From: Gracilaria gracilis | Taxonomy: Eukaryota > Rhodophyta > Florideophyceae > Gracilariales > Gracilariaceae | Direction: 5' to 3' | Assembly (NCBI GenBank): GCA_030374805.1 | Contig: JARGSG010000057.1 | Coordinates: 310,001-374,000 of the forward strand | DNA length: 64,000 nucleotides | Shown: in pieces, positions 41,931 through 52,047 of the stretch | Position numbering within the stretch: the stretch's first letter is position 1 | Layout: each line of letters begins with the position of its first letter | Translations under genes and position numbers: made by a program | The notes under the pieces: generated by a model | What the model was told of the DNA's origin: nothing | The model's input: only the letters and a program-made list of their open reading frames with translations | The model's database searches: none

Positions 41931-42755
41931 ATGCCTACGCTCCACGACAACAAAGAGCTACCCAACGACGTTTCCGCGTTTTGCCCTCTTGAGGACTGCG
42001 GAGATGATCCAAACTTTCTACCAACGAAGTTGTATGCGACCGCCTTGTACGTTCCAGGTTCACCCCACCTAGAACCGGAGCCTCAAACTGTTCCTGCCGC
42101 ATCTTATTCAGTTTACCTTCACTGTGCCGACCATCAAGTACGGGTGGCTCAACCACTCGCGGCTTCGGTTCAGACTTATCGCACGGCGAGTTTGAAAGCC
42201 TTGCTATGCGCGCTGCAACTATGTAACTGTTTGTGTCTACAACACGTACATGTCGTTTGTGATGATGATGTACTTGTGAATTTGTTCCATGCACACCTAT
42301 CATCAACACAAACAGATGACCTCGAACCTGAACAGCTGTCATCCTCGGAAAACATGGCTATATGGAGAGCGATTCAAGTAACTGCTGATGCGTTCATGGT
42401 CAGAGGAGCCATTCTAAATGTGATCCGAAACGATGATGCTGATGGCACGCATATTGCAAGACAAATCGCACGTTCTGCTATCACAATGCATCAATACTGC
42501 TCACGATGTGAGTCCAACTATGGTCCTCTACGCACCCCTCATAATTGCGATATCGATCAACAGCCCCCTCTGAAGCGCACAGGTTCTCTTGTTGAAGGTA
42601 CTGATGACTATGGTCGTGCTCGGATTGTGGCCGCGGTGTGCCCCAAATGCAGTGCGACATTTGAACATTTGCATGAGCTGGAGCGACACGTTGAATGTGA
42701 TTGCCCTGAGGTGTTGGAGGAATGGTTTGCACATACCAAGATTGTGAAGAACTAG
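41931..42755 (+). CDS. Cysteine/zinc-finger protein with RNase H-like middle
   Basis: 274 residues, ATG at 41931. The C-terminus has two probable zinc-binding elements: CSRCESNY..HNC near residue 188 and a C2H2-like finger CPKCSATFEHLHELERHVEC near residue 236. The middle region (residues ~60-175) has the spacing of an RNase H fold: SYSVYLHCAD, then TASLKALLCALQLC, VHVVCDDDVLVNLF, IWRAIQ, and NDDADGTHIARQIA, but the catalytic acids are not convincingly placed. This resemblance is pattern-based inference; I do not recognise the protein. Intact single exon. Confidence 0.65.
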   Translation: MPTLHDNKELPNDVSAFCPLEDCGDDPNFLPTKLYATALYVPGSPHLEPEPQTVPAASYSVYLHCADHQVRVAQPLAASVQTYRTASLKALLCALQLCNCLCLQHVHVVCDDDVLVNLFHAHLSSTQTDDLEPEQLSSSENMAIWRAIQVTADAFMVRGAILNVIRNDDADGTHIARQIARSAITMHQYCSRCESNYGPLRTPHNCDIDQQPPLKRTGSLVEGTDDYGRARIVAAVCPKCSATFEHLHELERHVECDCPEVLEEWFAHTKIVKN

Positions 42756-43500
42756 TTCGGTCGTTGATCTCGCTTCCAGCTTTGCATGCTTGCGCACCAG
42801 CGATCATATGCCGTTATGAGTGCACTCGTTCCGTTTCTTTATGTTAATACTCTGTACAAGTTTTGCACTCCTGCACAACGTACTCAAATTGTTTTCTTAG
42901 CTTCCGGCGACTTCTAACAGATAAATTAGAGGATGGCACCGTCCTTAATGTAAACGTAACTAGCATCAATGGTCAAGATTGTAGAGAATGTTCTTTGCAT
43001 TGTGAAGATGGTTTCACCCCCGCCAAACGCACCTTGAAAGAGCAACGGTAACCTACATCATTCCTTGGTTCCCCCTAGAACTCTATTGCCCCTCCAGCTT
43101 GGCGCGAACACTTTCACAAGAAGTTAAATGTTAGTCTTAGGCGTTGGTCTTAGAAAGTCATGGCGAGCTTTGATGGGATCAAACTTGAAACCCAATCCAC
43201 CTGCTAGACGACTAAAAAGCAGCAGCGAAGGGATGAGAGGCAACTTTTATTTGCTCGTACGGGCTCTTTGATAAATGCAGATAAGTATGACGACGGGTAC
43301 AAAGGAGCATGGTACCACCTGCTGTTTGGTTGTTTATGTTTGCGAAGGCTGTGTTAATCTTTTGGGGCATGAAACGCATTATCCATTATGAAATTCAGAC
43401 TACTTTGAGCGCGATCACAGACATTATCTGACTATTGGTTTGACGGAGGCACTTGGTTGCCTGTTGTGGCTTGTATGAGCGTCAGCATGAATGATGTTCT
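42756..43500. other. Convergent intergenic region; nothing seen
   Basis: 3' flanks of two convergent genes. No gene, repeat or structure I can support. Confidence 0.4.
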
Positions 43501-45231
43501 CTAACCGCGCATACTTTGGACCTTGTTTGCAAAAAAGGCGCGAGTGGCGGATGCTTCATTCGCACCAGCGTACGCGTCCCAAAACACCTTCACACTTTCT
43601 GGGTTTGCTAGAAGTCCACTTTGGGGGTCAAAAGTCACTTGGCAGCATTCGAATTCATGTGATACCAATCGAGTGGGTAGGAAATAGAGGCCGCGGGCCA
43701 TGGAGGATACAATGTGCTGGCTCATTCCAGATTCGCTTCCGATGAATACGTCAGCAGCAATCATCTCCTGCATCGACTGAAGTGTATCAGCAGCGATATG
43801 GAATTGAACTTTTAGCCCACCTGGGAACAGAAGTAAACGTCGTGGCTTGGCTGAGTCTGCCTTTTCTGAAGAGTTGGCAGAACCATGACCAGCAACTTCG
43901 GCGGAACCAAATGCCTTTATCGCTTGAGTCACCCAACCTGCATCGCGCACTGTTCCATCCGAATCCATGTACATTTGCGTCATGCGTGATATATCATGTC
44001 CTTGAAACCTATTTTTCTCCTTTGGAGCGCCTTCAGAGTAAAGATGAATAATGATTGGCATGCGGGCGAAGATACCACCACGTCCTTGAACAATGGCCAA
44101 AAACTCTCTCACAACGCGTCCGAACGTTGCTGTAGAAACCATGTTGCGCCTTTTCTCCTTGAAGAAATCACCTCTTCTGGCATGAATAGCGATATTCAGA
44201 GCGTGTTCTGGATACTCAACCGGTGTTCGTTTACCGGCGACCTGAAGGATTGGAATGTTATAACGCTGAGCGATGTCATTACTTCCAATATGGTTTGCAT
44301 CGCTTCGATGATTCAAATGACCATGCTGATCCCAGTAACTGTGAAACATGAAAGCTCTCGTTGTTGGATCAAAGTACGAATCTGCAGGATTTGTGGCACA
44401 TGTGACAAGGGGCATCTGAAAAATGGTATGTGACATGTTATTACGTTTCACAAACGACTCTTGTTGCTCTTTGCAAGCATCTCTTATCGAAGGACTTCCT
44501 GATCGTACACACCTCATCCTTCCGTATGTCAAGTTGTATGGGAGCTCGATAAGATGGTCGAAATGCATTTCGGAAAAGGTGGTATTCCTCTTCAAGCCTT
44601 CGCAAACATGACATGTCTTTTCGGAGATGTTCAAAGACGATTTGCAGAACGACTCGCGTATGAACTCCCTGGGAATCTGACCATGACCCCAACCAAAGAA
44701 TTCTTCAACAGCATTGGGGTTATCTGTCGTCAAGCTACCATGAGAGGAAACACGATGGGAATAAGACAAGCCAAGCCGCAATGCGGCACCAATTTCTGCA
44801 TTCATCACGGCGGAATTGTGACCTAGACCATCGCTAGCAGCCGGACGAACAGGAGAATATAACACGCGATATCTCGATTCCTCCAAAGTCAGAAATCGCA
44901 CTCGCTTGGGGACGTACCACGGGTAGCTTAGTCGATTCCATGTCGCCGGAACTTTTCTAACTTTGGAAGGAGAGAGAATTGACCAGATGTCAACATCTCC
45001 GGTAGACCCAGCTTCTCCAACAACTCCAGGATTCTCGGAAGAAGTACTCGTGAACTTGTAAGCTTTTGCGGCCACTGATGCAACCGAAGAAAGCGCGAAA
45101 AGAACTCCAAACAGAATTAGACTCACGTTGTTCGCCCTGATCGATAAGTTTTTCCCCCTCTTGATGAGCTTCGAATTGCAAACCGGATAGTTAGTGTCAG
45201 ACATTGATTCAGTGTGTTTCTCGTTCAGCAT
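43501..45231 (-). CDS. Fucosyltransferase-like type II membrane protein
   Basis: 576 residues, ATG at 45231. A short cytoplasmic N-terminus precedes one membrane anchor (VSLILFGVLFALSSVASVAA, residues ~37-56), then a lumenal domain with many NxS/T sites. LNIAIHARRGDFF near residue 350 matches the 'H-x-R-R-G-D' nucleotide-sugar signature of alpha-1,6- and O-fucosyltransferases, and DVFIGSESGMSQHIVSSMARG near residue 510 fits the family's second conserved box. A GHNSAVMNAEIGAALRLGL block near residue 135 is typical of the N-terminal part. Likely modifies glycans in the Golgi; acceptor unknown. Confidence 0.65.
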   Translation of the reverse strand: MLNEKHTESMSDTNYPVCNSKLIKRGKNLSIRANNVSLILFGVLFALSSVASVAAKAYKFTSTSSENPGVVGEAGSTGDVDIWSILSPSKVRKVPATWNRLSYPWYVPKRVRFLTLEESRYRVLYSPVRPAASDGLGHNSAVMNAEIGAALRLGLSYSHRVSSHGSLTTDNPNAVEEFFGWGHGQIPREFIRESFCKSSLNISEKTCHVCEGLKRNTTFSEMHFDHLIELPYNLTYGRMRCVRSGSPSIRDACKEQQESFVKRNNMSHTIFQMPLVTCATNPADSYFDPTTRAFMFHSYWDQHGHLNHRSDANHIGSNDIAQRYNIPILQVAGKRTPVEYPEHALNIAIHARRGDFFKEKRRNMVSTATFGRVVREFLAIVQGRGGIFARMPIIIHLYSEGAPKEKNRFQGHDISRMTQMYMDSDGTVRDAGWVTQAIKAFGSAEVAGHGSANSSEKADSAKPRRLLLFPGGLKVQFHIAADTLQSMQEMIAADVFIGSESGMSQHIVSSMARGLYFLPTRLVSHEFECCQVTFDPQSGLLANPESVKVFWDAYAGANEASATRAFFANKVQSMRG

Positions 45232-46346
45232 TTATGCGATCTTGATTGCTTGACTTCGGTCAGAACAAGAGCAGCGTTATTGGGGTGATTAAAGGGTGAT
45301 GAACAATGAAAGAGAGACAGGGGAGTCAAATGTGACTTCCTCAACAACTTGAATACGTTTGAAGTGGTTTTCTGCTGAGGTCCCACAAACGGCTTTAACG
45401 TCAAACTCGCGGATATCCTCAGCTGCTCAACGAACCAACATTGGAAAACGATCAACTCTTACCTAATTATTAACATTCTCTCTCCGAGGGTTGTTCGAAT
45501 TCAAAGCCGGACCTTATCACGTCGCACCCCCAACTCATCAACTCGTAAGCATGATAAGATTACAGGTTCACCGTGAGCGGTCCCCATACTTCGAATAAGA
45601 CCTTTGGCCGGAATGAAAAGAAGGCTTGACTGCATCCGACAGCAGAAACATCCTGCTCACAAGGTAGAACCAACAAAAGCCTTATTTGTACACCAATATG
45701 CGGCTTAAGTGAAGTGATTCTCTTCGTGTTGGAAAGCATTCATCAAATTATTACCCTTGTTTGCTTCAGCCGTAAACCGGGCGTTCTAATGTGGTTCGAG
45801 ACGCCTCCATGCATGCCCGCATATTTCTCATTCTTGCTTCTGCTGTTCGCGACATCAGCGCCGCCTAACGGCAATTGACCATATTGAAATGAGGCGTAAC
45901 ATGTTCGAGCGAAACATTTCGTCTCACAAACCAAGATAGACCAGCATGTCTCTGAAGCTACCGAACTTCACGAGTTTCAACAAGGAGAAGTTTCGTTTCA
46001 TGGCGATGCATGAAGCAACCTTGAACGGCTTTCGATCAATAGATACAGAGTAGTGAGAAGGCAGCTGGATTGAGGAAGGTTGAAAAGCATTTATTTAAAG
46101 CTCAAAATAGGGGACAGGGGAATAACACTGCAACCGCAATTTCCTTGTAGTCCTGTTTGACCGAATGAGGACAGCAGCAAGCCCTGGCAACAGTCGAGCA
46201 TCGGATTTCTCTGGAGAAGACGAACTTACGCTTGAAGACACCGCACTGAGCCCTTATCTCTGCCTGACTTCACTGCGAAGACGGGCTGCTTCGGGACTAG
46301 TGCCCTTCTAATCCAGATCACATAGTTCCAACGAAAATTGGCATCA
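45232..46346. other. Divergent intergenic region; nothing seen
   Basis: Lies between the fucosyltransferase-like gene (-) and the spliced small gene (+), so it should contain both promoters. No coding region or repeat is supported. Confidence 0.45.
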
Positions 46347-46742
46347 ATGGCTCTTCCTTCCAAGATAGGGGCGTTCATGGTCGGCCTCGCAGTTGGGAGT
46401 GCCAATTGTTTTTACTGGCTAAACAAAGATGTTAGCAACGTCAACGAGGCGATGATGCGAAAAATTGACTCGATCGGACATCAGGTACGTGCTTCTCGGT
46501 TCTAATTGTGATTCTCCTCCCACATGATAGTAGTGTTTGGGTGCTTTGTGTACAATCGGGAGACTGCCGTCAAACTTTCTAATGAAATCTCGTCTAACTA
46601 ACCAACAACCCTTCGCCTTTGTGCTTGTACGATACAGATAGAGGAGAAAGACCGAAAGGCAGCTCTGCAACTCGCCGCGCTTGAGTCCGCTGTTCCTGGT
46701 CTTTCAAAACCGATGCACAATGACGGGACTTTGCCATCCTGA
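46347..46742 (+). CDS. Spliced 80-residue membrane microprotein
   Basis: Two exons, 46347-46484 and 46638-46742, separated by a 153-base intron with canonical ends (CAG|GTACGT ... TACAG|ATA) and a branch-like CTAAC at about 46601. Splicing is in phase 0 and gives 80 residues ending at TGA 46740. The N-terminus is a hydrophobic helix (IGAFMVGLAVGSANCFYWL), followed by an amphipathic charged helix (DVSNVNEAMMRKIDSIGHQ | IEEKDRKAALQLAALES). The shape is that of small mitochondrial or ER membrane proteins with a coiled-coil tail, but I do not recognise a family. The phase match, the splice consensus and the continuity of the helix across the junction support it as a gene. Confidence 0.7.
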
Positions 46743-47081
46743 GTAGAAGCTTTCCGAGCAAATCTCCACCCAAGTGCTTTGACTTATATGGGTCGTTAGA
46801 AATGCTCGAGGATACGGATGATAAAGCTCGAGGCAGATGTCACTGGATTTCAAGAAGTTGAATTAATATTTATCACTACGGATTCCTGAATCCTTAACAA
46901 CCATGCTTAGGGATTCTTGTCTTAGCACCGGCCATTGGGGGATCGCGTTTTGATCGCCATAGCCATCTGGTGGGATTAAGATGAAACCGGGGAGGAGCTT
47001 ATCAAGATACAAGTTCCGCCAGGTTCGCAGTCAGCAGTGTACCACTATAAACATGAATTCGTCTAATCCTACTAAGGTCAC
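46743..47081. other. Convergent spacer; nothing seen
   Basis: 3' flanks of the spliced small gene and of BMS1. Confidence 0.4.
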
Positions 47082-50000
47082 TCACACGTCTGAACCACGA
47101 GCCCTCTTCATCTCGCGAGCTTCTCGAGCGCCTTCGATTGCGAATTTCCTTTTTCTTCGTTCCTTTTGTCCGCTCAATTGCTTAGCCGCTTCCTTTTCCA
47201 CCTGCTTCTTATGGCGCAGCAAAGCCTGGCCCTTGGATTCTTTTCTTTTCTTCATTCTATCATTTCTAATACTGTACACAGCCTGAAGGAACTTTCGCTC
47301 CCTGCTTTCTTTCTCATCAAGAACCAAAGCTCTTTCCTGAGCAACGGCAGCTTTGCGCAAGGGAAGGTTTTTCGGCTTGCTCTTCGACGCAAAATTCTTA
47401 GGCTTAGATGCATACGGTAGTGAGCTTTCTAATTTTTTCGAAAGTCTCAATGGCGTGAACACGGGCCTTGCCCTGTCAATTGGTTGATAAAGAGAGTCCT
47501 TGGATACGGGAATAGGAAGTTGATTCGCTTCACGCACTTCGCGAATCGTGCGCATTCTCCATGATCCAGAACCGTCTCTCTCCCTGTCAAGTAAAGTTGT
47601 AGCGATTGAACAGAACCTTGGAGCTTCCACAGGAACCCATGCTCTCAAGAACACTATGTCACTCAACAAGATCTTATCTTCAAACCCAGCACGAAAAGTA
47701 CCAGCTGGGCTCTTAGCCAGGTCACGATCAAGCATGTTTCCTTGAGAGCTCGGAGTTATGGCTTTCTTTATAGTTCCTCGAATACCGCTTACCGTTCGCA
47801 CACTGGCACCAAGGTATTGGGAAACTTCGAGTTCTGAGTTGAACATGCCCTTAATAAATGCTGTGTTCTTATGCACTTTCACTGGTTCTCCAACCAACTT
47901 CAATTTCTTCACTACTTTGCAAACGGTATCCAGTTCAGTAACCACACCAGTTCCAGCTATACGAAAGCTTGTCCGCTCTCTTCCAAGTGTTTGGCACATG
48001 ATAACGCCAGCCCCTGGGGCCACACTTGGCGCCCAGAATGTGGCACTGCAGTGCAAATATTCAGGGGTATACTTCAGATACCTCCGTCTTCCACCTTGAT
48101 CCTCAATATCGTATATAGGAATTGTCTGAAATCGGCGCCAGCCAACGCTCATAACGATCGGGTCAGTAGACTTCAGCACACCCCGTTTAAAGCGATGGCG
48201 TCGGATTCTTGCTCTTAAATATGTCTTCCCTTCGTCATCAGAGGACTTCAACCCACCAAGAACAATCGGGCAATTAGGATCGAAGAACTTCACAAACTCA
48301 ACTGGGACATCCTGGAGCTCCATTCTCACATATTGTCCAGGAGATATGCCTTCAAGCGCTATACGTGATTCTGTGTCAAGTTCACCAAACTCTTGAACAC
48401 GCAACTTCTCAAATCTATCCCTTTCCAGCTTCCTTGGATCCGGAGCACGCATCGAAGCATCTCGTAGAGCTTTACGAGATTTTACATGTGGATGCCCTTC
48501 TTGCGTCGAATTCACTGGCTCTTCGGAATTTAGGTCGTTGTCTCCTATTTCTTTTGTGTCCCAATCCATATCAAACTGCTGTTTCTTCTTGATTTTCTTT
48601 TCCTTTATACTCTCCATGTCACTTCTCTCGCCTTCCTCCGCATCAATCTTTCTAACATCAAGAGCCTTTCCAACATGCTTCTCACCAGTTTCAAGATCCT
48701 CGAAATCACCATCAAGAATATCATTATCATCACTGTCTTCTCCTTTTTGCGTTTCTGACATACCAACCCGGCGCTGCCCAGTTCCAAATCTTCTTCGACG
48801 CAGCTTCGCACATGCAAGCTCGTCTGATACCCAGTTTCGTGAAGCTTGGGGCAAGAGTCTTGTGATATCGTCCAAAACGGCGTTGGAGAACATCAAATCG
48901 TAGCCTTCGTTCTTTTGTCGGTTACGAGGTCGGAAGAACTCCTCTTGCTCTCCTTCGCTTTCATCGTCATTTTCGTCGTCAGAATCGATACTTTCTTTTT
49001 CATGAACAACACCGTAGATGTACTTCTCAAGCGCTTTCGAGGGGGACATGGCGTTTTGAAGCTTCTGAGCGGCATTCTTCAGAGTTAAATCCTTCCAACG
49101 CCGAGCGTGAACTTCTTCATCTTTACGAAGCTGATAAGTTTTCTCCTCGATCTCCAATTCGTCACTTGTTGAGTCACTGGAGACAGATGCTTCGTCCGAT
49201 TCACCGTCGCTCCGGGAATGTATGAGATTGGCTGGCTTCACGACCTTCTTATCTGATACTCCCTTATTCTTATCTCTTGCCTTACCAGTATCAACTTCCC
49301 TCTCGCGATCACTCTCTTCCTCTCTGTCGCTGTCGCTATCGCTATCGCTTTCGCTGTCGCTGTCGCTCCCGCTGTCGCTGTCGCTGTCGCTGTCGCTCTC
49401 ACCGTCGCTGTGACTCTCATTCTCGCTTCCAGTATCATTCCTGCTATCCCTTTCCACCAACATCCCGTCCCTTACCTTGACAACCCCGCCGTTCTCATCT
49501 CCAGCAGGGAAAGCCGCCGGACGTCTCATTCGAACATTCTGAATATCTCCAGACACAAATTGTTTTCCACCCTTTACAAGTTGTAAAGTAGCCTCTTTCA
49601 GTTTCTCATCAACGGCAGCCGCATTGACTTTTTGTAACTCTTTAACCATCTTCTCACCCTCACCATCGGAAGACTCCTCCCCATCTGCATCTTTACCAAG
49701 CATGTTCCCATCTTCCGTGACCAATGCAGCTTTGTCAGAAAACCGAACATCGTCTGGGCCTAGATTAATATATATGGCGTCCCTGTCAAACGCAATGCCG
49801 TCAACTTCAGGCGCCATCGGTGCGTACAGCATCCTTTCCTTCTGGGAAATCTTTCGCCTTGACTTTCCATTCTGAGATGTGCTCTCTTTAGAGGCTTGGT
49901 CTGTTTTTAAATTCGCTGCAGGGCAAGGATCTGGAAGGAGCTCAACATTATGTGCCGACAAATCACCAACACCAGCAAGATGCAAACGCCACGTCCCCGC

Positions 50001-50849
50001 AGCTGCCCGTAACGGCGTTCCTCGAACGTAACCATAGGCAGCAACCGTACGGTTTGCTGTATCGGGTGCGCTCTTGGGAGATATGTCTTCAATTCGATCG
50101 GCTAGTACGTAGGGATGGTCTGAACGCCATCTGATGTTGGGATACTTGGTCACTGATATGAACCGCGCGAGGTTTAGGATTTCGCGTTTGAGGTAGTCGC
50201 CGCTGGTTGTAATACCGGATAGATAAAAAACTTTGGCGCCATCGTAAAGCTCAGCCCAGATTCGGTCTTTGAAAGACTTCTTCGCGTTTCGTACTTGCTT
50301 TCCATCCCTAAGTTTGTCCAGATGTGTGAGCACGGTCATTATCTTCGGCATTCCATGGGTAGCAGCTATATTCAGGAACTCGAAGGTCTCCATCTCAAAC
50401 CCAAAACTGGCATCTATCACCAGAAGAACAAGGTCCGCAACCTTGGCAGCATCAATCATAGAACTGAGATCAGCTCCCACTTCTACGAAAGTGATACGCT
50501 TGCGATGTCCAGCGACAATGGTAATGGGCCCAGTTATGGACGGTATATTCCGTTTGGAATAATGCTTGACAAGATTTCGAATGATAGTGCTCTTCCCGAC
50601 GCCCTGAGGACCAACTACAGTTATCACGCGTGGTGCTGCATCTCCACCAGTGCGATCAACGGGTAAAGCCGGGTTGAAAGCTCGTTTTTCCGAACGGTCG
50701 GCCGCGAGACGGATTCGCCTCGCAAGCGCTCCTGGTTTGGCAACTGCCTGCTTTTTGCCGCCTGTTCCCGGTGACTTTGACTTTTTCTTTTTTGCCTTTG
50801 TTCGGGAAGCGCGGTGGGCCTTTTGCTGAGGCACAGAACCCGCTTCCAT
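47082..50849 (-). CDS. BMS1: Ribosome biogenesis GTPase BMS1
   Basis: 1255 residues in a single exon, the usual length for BMS1. Nucleolar GTPase of the small-subunit processome, required for early 40S cleavages together with RCL1. The lysine-rich N-terminus precedes the GTPase domain with P-loop GPQGVGKST at residues 80-88 and LVLLVIDASFGFEMETFEFLN downstream; T-H-L-D takes the place of NKxD (VLTHLDKL), as in the family. The middle is acidic, with an (SD)n run near residues 480-520 encoded by a TCGCTG-type microsatellite (about 49328-49412). The C-terminal domain shared with TSR1 is present (YVRMELQDVP, GWRRFQTIPIYDIED, KNTAFIKGMFNSELEVSQYLGA, LRAWVPVE). ATG at 50849 is the first in frame. 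Confidence 0.97.
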   Translation of the reverse strand: MEAGSVPQQKAHRASRTKAKKKKSKSPGTGGKKQAVAKPGALARRIRLAADRSEKRAFNPALPVDRTGGDAAPRVITVVGPQGVGKSTIIRNLVKHYSKRNIPSITGPITIVAGHRKRITFVEVGADLSSMIDAAKVADLVLLVIDASFGFEMETFEFLNIAATHGMPKIMTVLTHLDKLRDGKQVRNAKKSFKDRIWAELYDGAKVFYLSGITTSGDYLKREILNLARFISVTKYPNIRWRSDHPYVLADRIEDISPKSAPDTANRTVAAYGYVRGTPLRAAAGTWRLHLAGVGDLSAHNVELLPDPCPAANLKTDQASKESTSQNGKSRRKISQKERMLYAPMAPEVDGIAFDRDAIYINLGPDDVRFSDKAALVTEDGNMLGKDADGEESSDGEGEKMVKELQKVNAAAVDEKLKEATLQLVKGGKQFVSGDIQNVRMRRPAAFPAGDENGGVVKVRDGMLVERDSRNDTGSENESHSDGESDSDSDSDSGSDSDSESDSDSDSDREEESDREREVDTGKARDKNKGVSDKKVVKPANLIHSRSDGESDEASVSSDSTSDELEIEEKTYQLRKDEEVHARRWKDLTLKNAAQKLQNAMSPSKALEKYIYGVVHEKESIDSDDENDDESEGEQEEFFRPRNRQKNEGYDLMFSNAVLDDITRLLPQASRNWVSDELACAKLRRRRFGTGQRRVGMSETQKGEDSDDNDILDGDFEDLETGEKHVGKALDVRKIDAEEGERSDMESIKEKKIKKKQQFDMDWDTKEIGDNDLNSEEPVNSTQEGHPHVKSRKALRDASMRAPDPRKLERDRFEKLRVQEFGELDTESRIALEGISPGQYVRMELQDVPVEFVKFFDPNCPIVLGGLKSSDDEGKTYLRARIRRHRFKRGVLKSTDPIVMSVGWRRFQTIPIYDIEDQGGRRRYLKYTPEYLHCSATFWAPSVAPGAGVIMCQTLGRERTSFRIAGTGVVTELDTVCKVVKKLKLVGEPVKVHKNTAFIKGMFNSELEVSQYLGASVRTVSGIRGTIKKAITPSSQGNMLDRDLAKSPAGTFRAGFEDKILLSDIVFLRAWVPVEAPRFCSIATTLLDRERDGSGSWRMRTIREVREANQLPIPVSKDSLYQPIDRARPVFTPLRLSKKLESSLPYASKPKNFASKSKPKNLPLRKAAVAQERALVLDEKESRERKFLQAVYSIRNDRMKKRKESKGQALLRHKKQVEKEAAKQLSGQKERRKRKFAIEGAREAREMKRARGSDV

Positions 50850-52047
50850 GTTTTCCGTAGAGGCGCACGCTTACGTGCGAAAGCGGTAATTGACGGTAGA
50901 GGAAGTCTTGTCTTTGGTTTGAAGATGGCAGTCCCCGACGGCGGTGAGAAAAGTACGTGACAGGTATTATTATTGCGTGACAAGCAAGTCACGTCACATG
51001 GACGAGAGAATAATAATAATATATTATATAGTGTAGAATAAAATAATATTTTGGCCACGTGGTCACGCGCATACATATGCAACAGTTGCGTTAAGCCCTA
51101 TTAGCGCTATTTACATTTTGCGGCCCGATCCCCTGAGGGAAGAATCACTTCCATACACTTCCCAAAGTTTGAGTTAAAGAGGGCTAGCTAGATACTCTTG
51201 GTATGTAGTACGGTCAGAGGCCCTTTGTTATTGCAAACTATGACTATTCGCCTGTTTGATTCCACGCCAGATCTGGCAGGCGAGGTGACTGGGAAAGCTA
51301 CACCTCAGACCAGAAGGAAATCCAATTTTAGCATCTGTCATCATGATGTCATCAGCATTTACGAATAAGAAAGTTGGTAGAGGCTCTGCCTCAGACGCTT
51401 CCGTTTCGTTCAGTTTGTAGAACATGTGCGACAAGGTCACAGCGGTGCGGCCAGGCTGAAAGCGCGCAACGGCTCCCGAGTGCCATGCTACACACGGCTG
51501 GTAGTCATCCAAGGCTCTGTAAAGTACGTGTACTTAGGGGGTGCATGTCGGGAGTTTGAATCGGGGTTCCCCGACATGAGGTAGCTGTAGACGTTACAGC
51601 AAGAAGAACGACGGAATCGTAACGTACAGGTACCAACGGTAGCGGTCCTACCTTCACACTGCAAGGCTCGCAGACAAGTTAACCTTCCCTCGGGGAGAAG
51701 AATTAAATGCAGCCTTGATCAGAATGCTGTGCTCCTGTTTGCCTATCTATTAGGGCTAAGGTTGCCTGTTTGGGGTGCGCTTATGAAACGGAGGCGGACG
51801 AAGGGGCGCATGGGGGGGAGTTTTGGCGGCAAACGTCCAGAGAGCGAAAGCAGCGCGCAATTTTTGGCGCGTTTTTGGGCGCCGCCAAGCACGCACTGCA
51901 AGGAGGCACGAGACGGCGCGAGATTGTGCGATCGCGACCGCTTGGGCCACATCCCACTCCGTGCCAGAGCCGCACCGAAGCAGAGCCGCGCCGAATGATT
52001 CGCGCAGCCGCGCACCTGCGCCTATCATAGCGCGCGCAGCAGACGCC
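50850..52047. other. Divergent intergenic region of BMS1 and the pseudokinase gene
   Basis: Should contain both promoters. 51005-51050 is an AT block (TAATAATATATTATATAG) next to GGCCACGTGGTCACG, which contains a CACGTG palindrome about 200 bases upstream of BMS1. An open frame on the - strand at 51512-51228 (94 residues) is not recognisable and I do not call it. From 51780 rightward the sequence is GC-rich and open in several frames ahead of the ATG at 52048. Confidence 0.45.

Noticed and set aside
49238-49480. Ser/Leu-rich frames opposite the BMS1 acidic region
   Set aside because: They are the complement of the (SD)n microsatellite inside BMS1.
51228-51512. 94-codon - strand frame between BMS1 and the pseudokinase gene
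   Set aside because: It has an ATG but no recognisable feature, and lies in a region expected to hold two promoters.
51541-51600. tRNA-like segment with GTTTGAATC and a CGGGGTTCCCCG palindrome
   Set aside because: I could not fold acceptor, D and anticodon arms of the right size around it.
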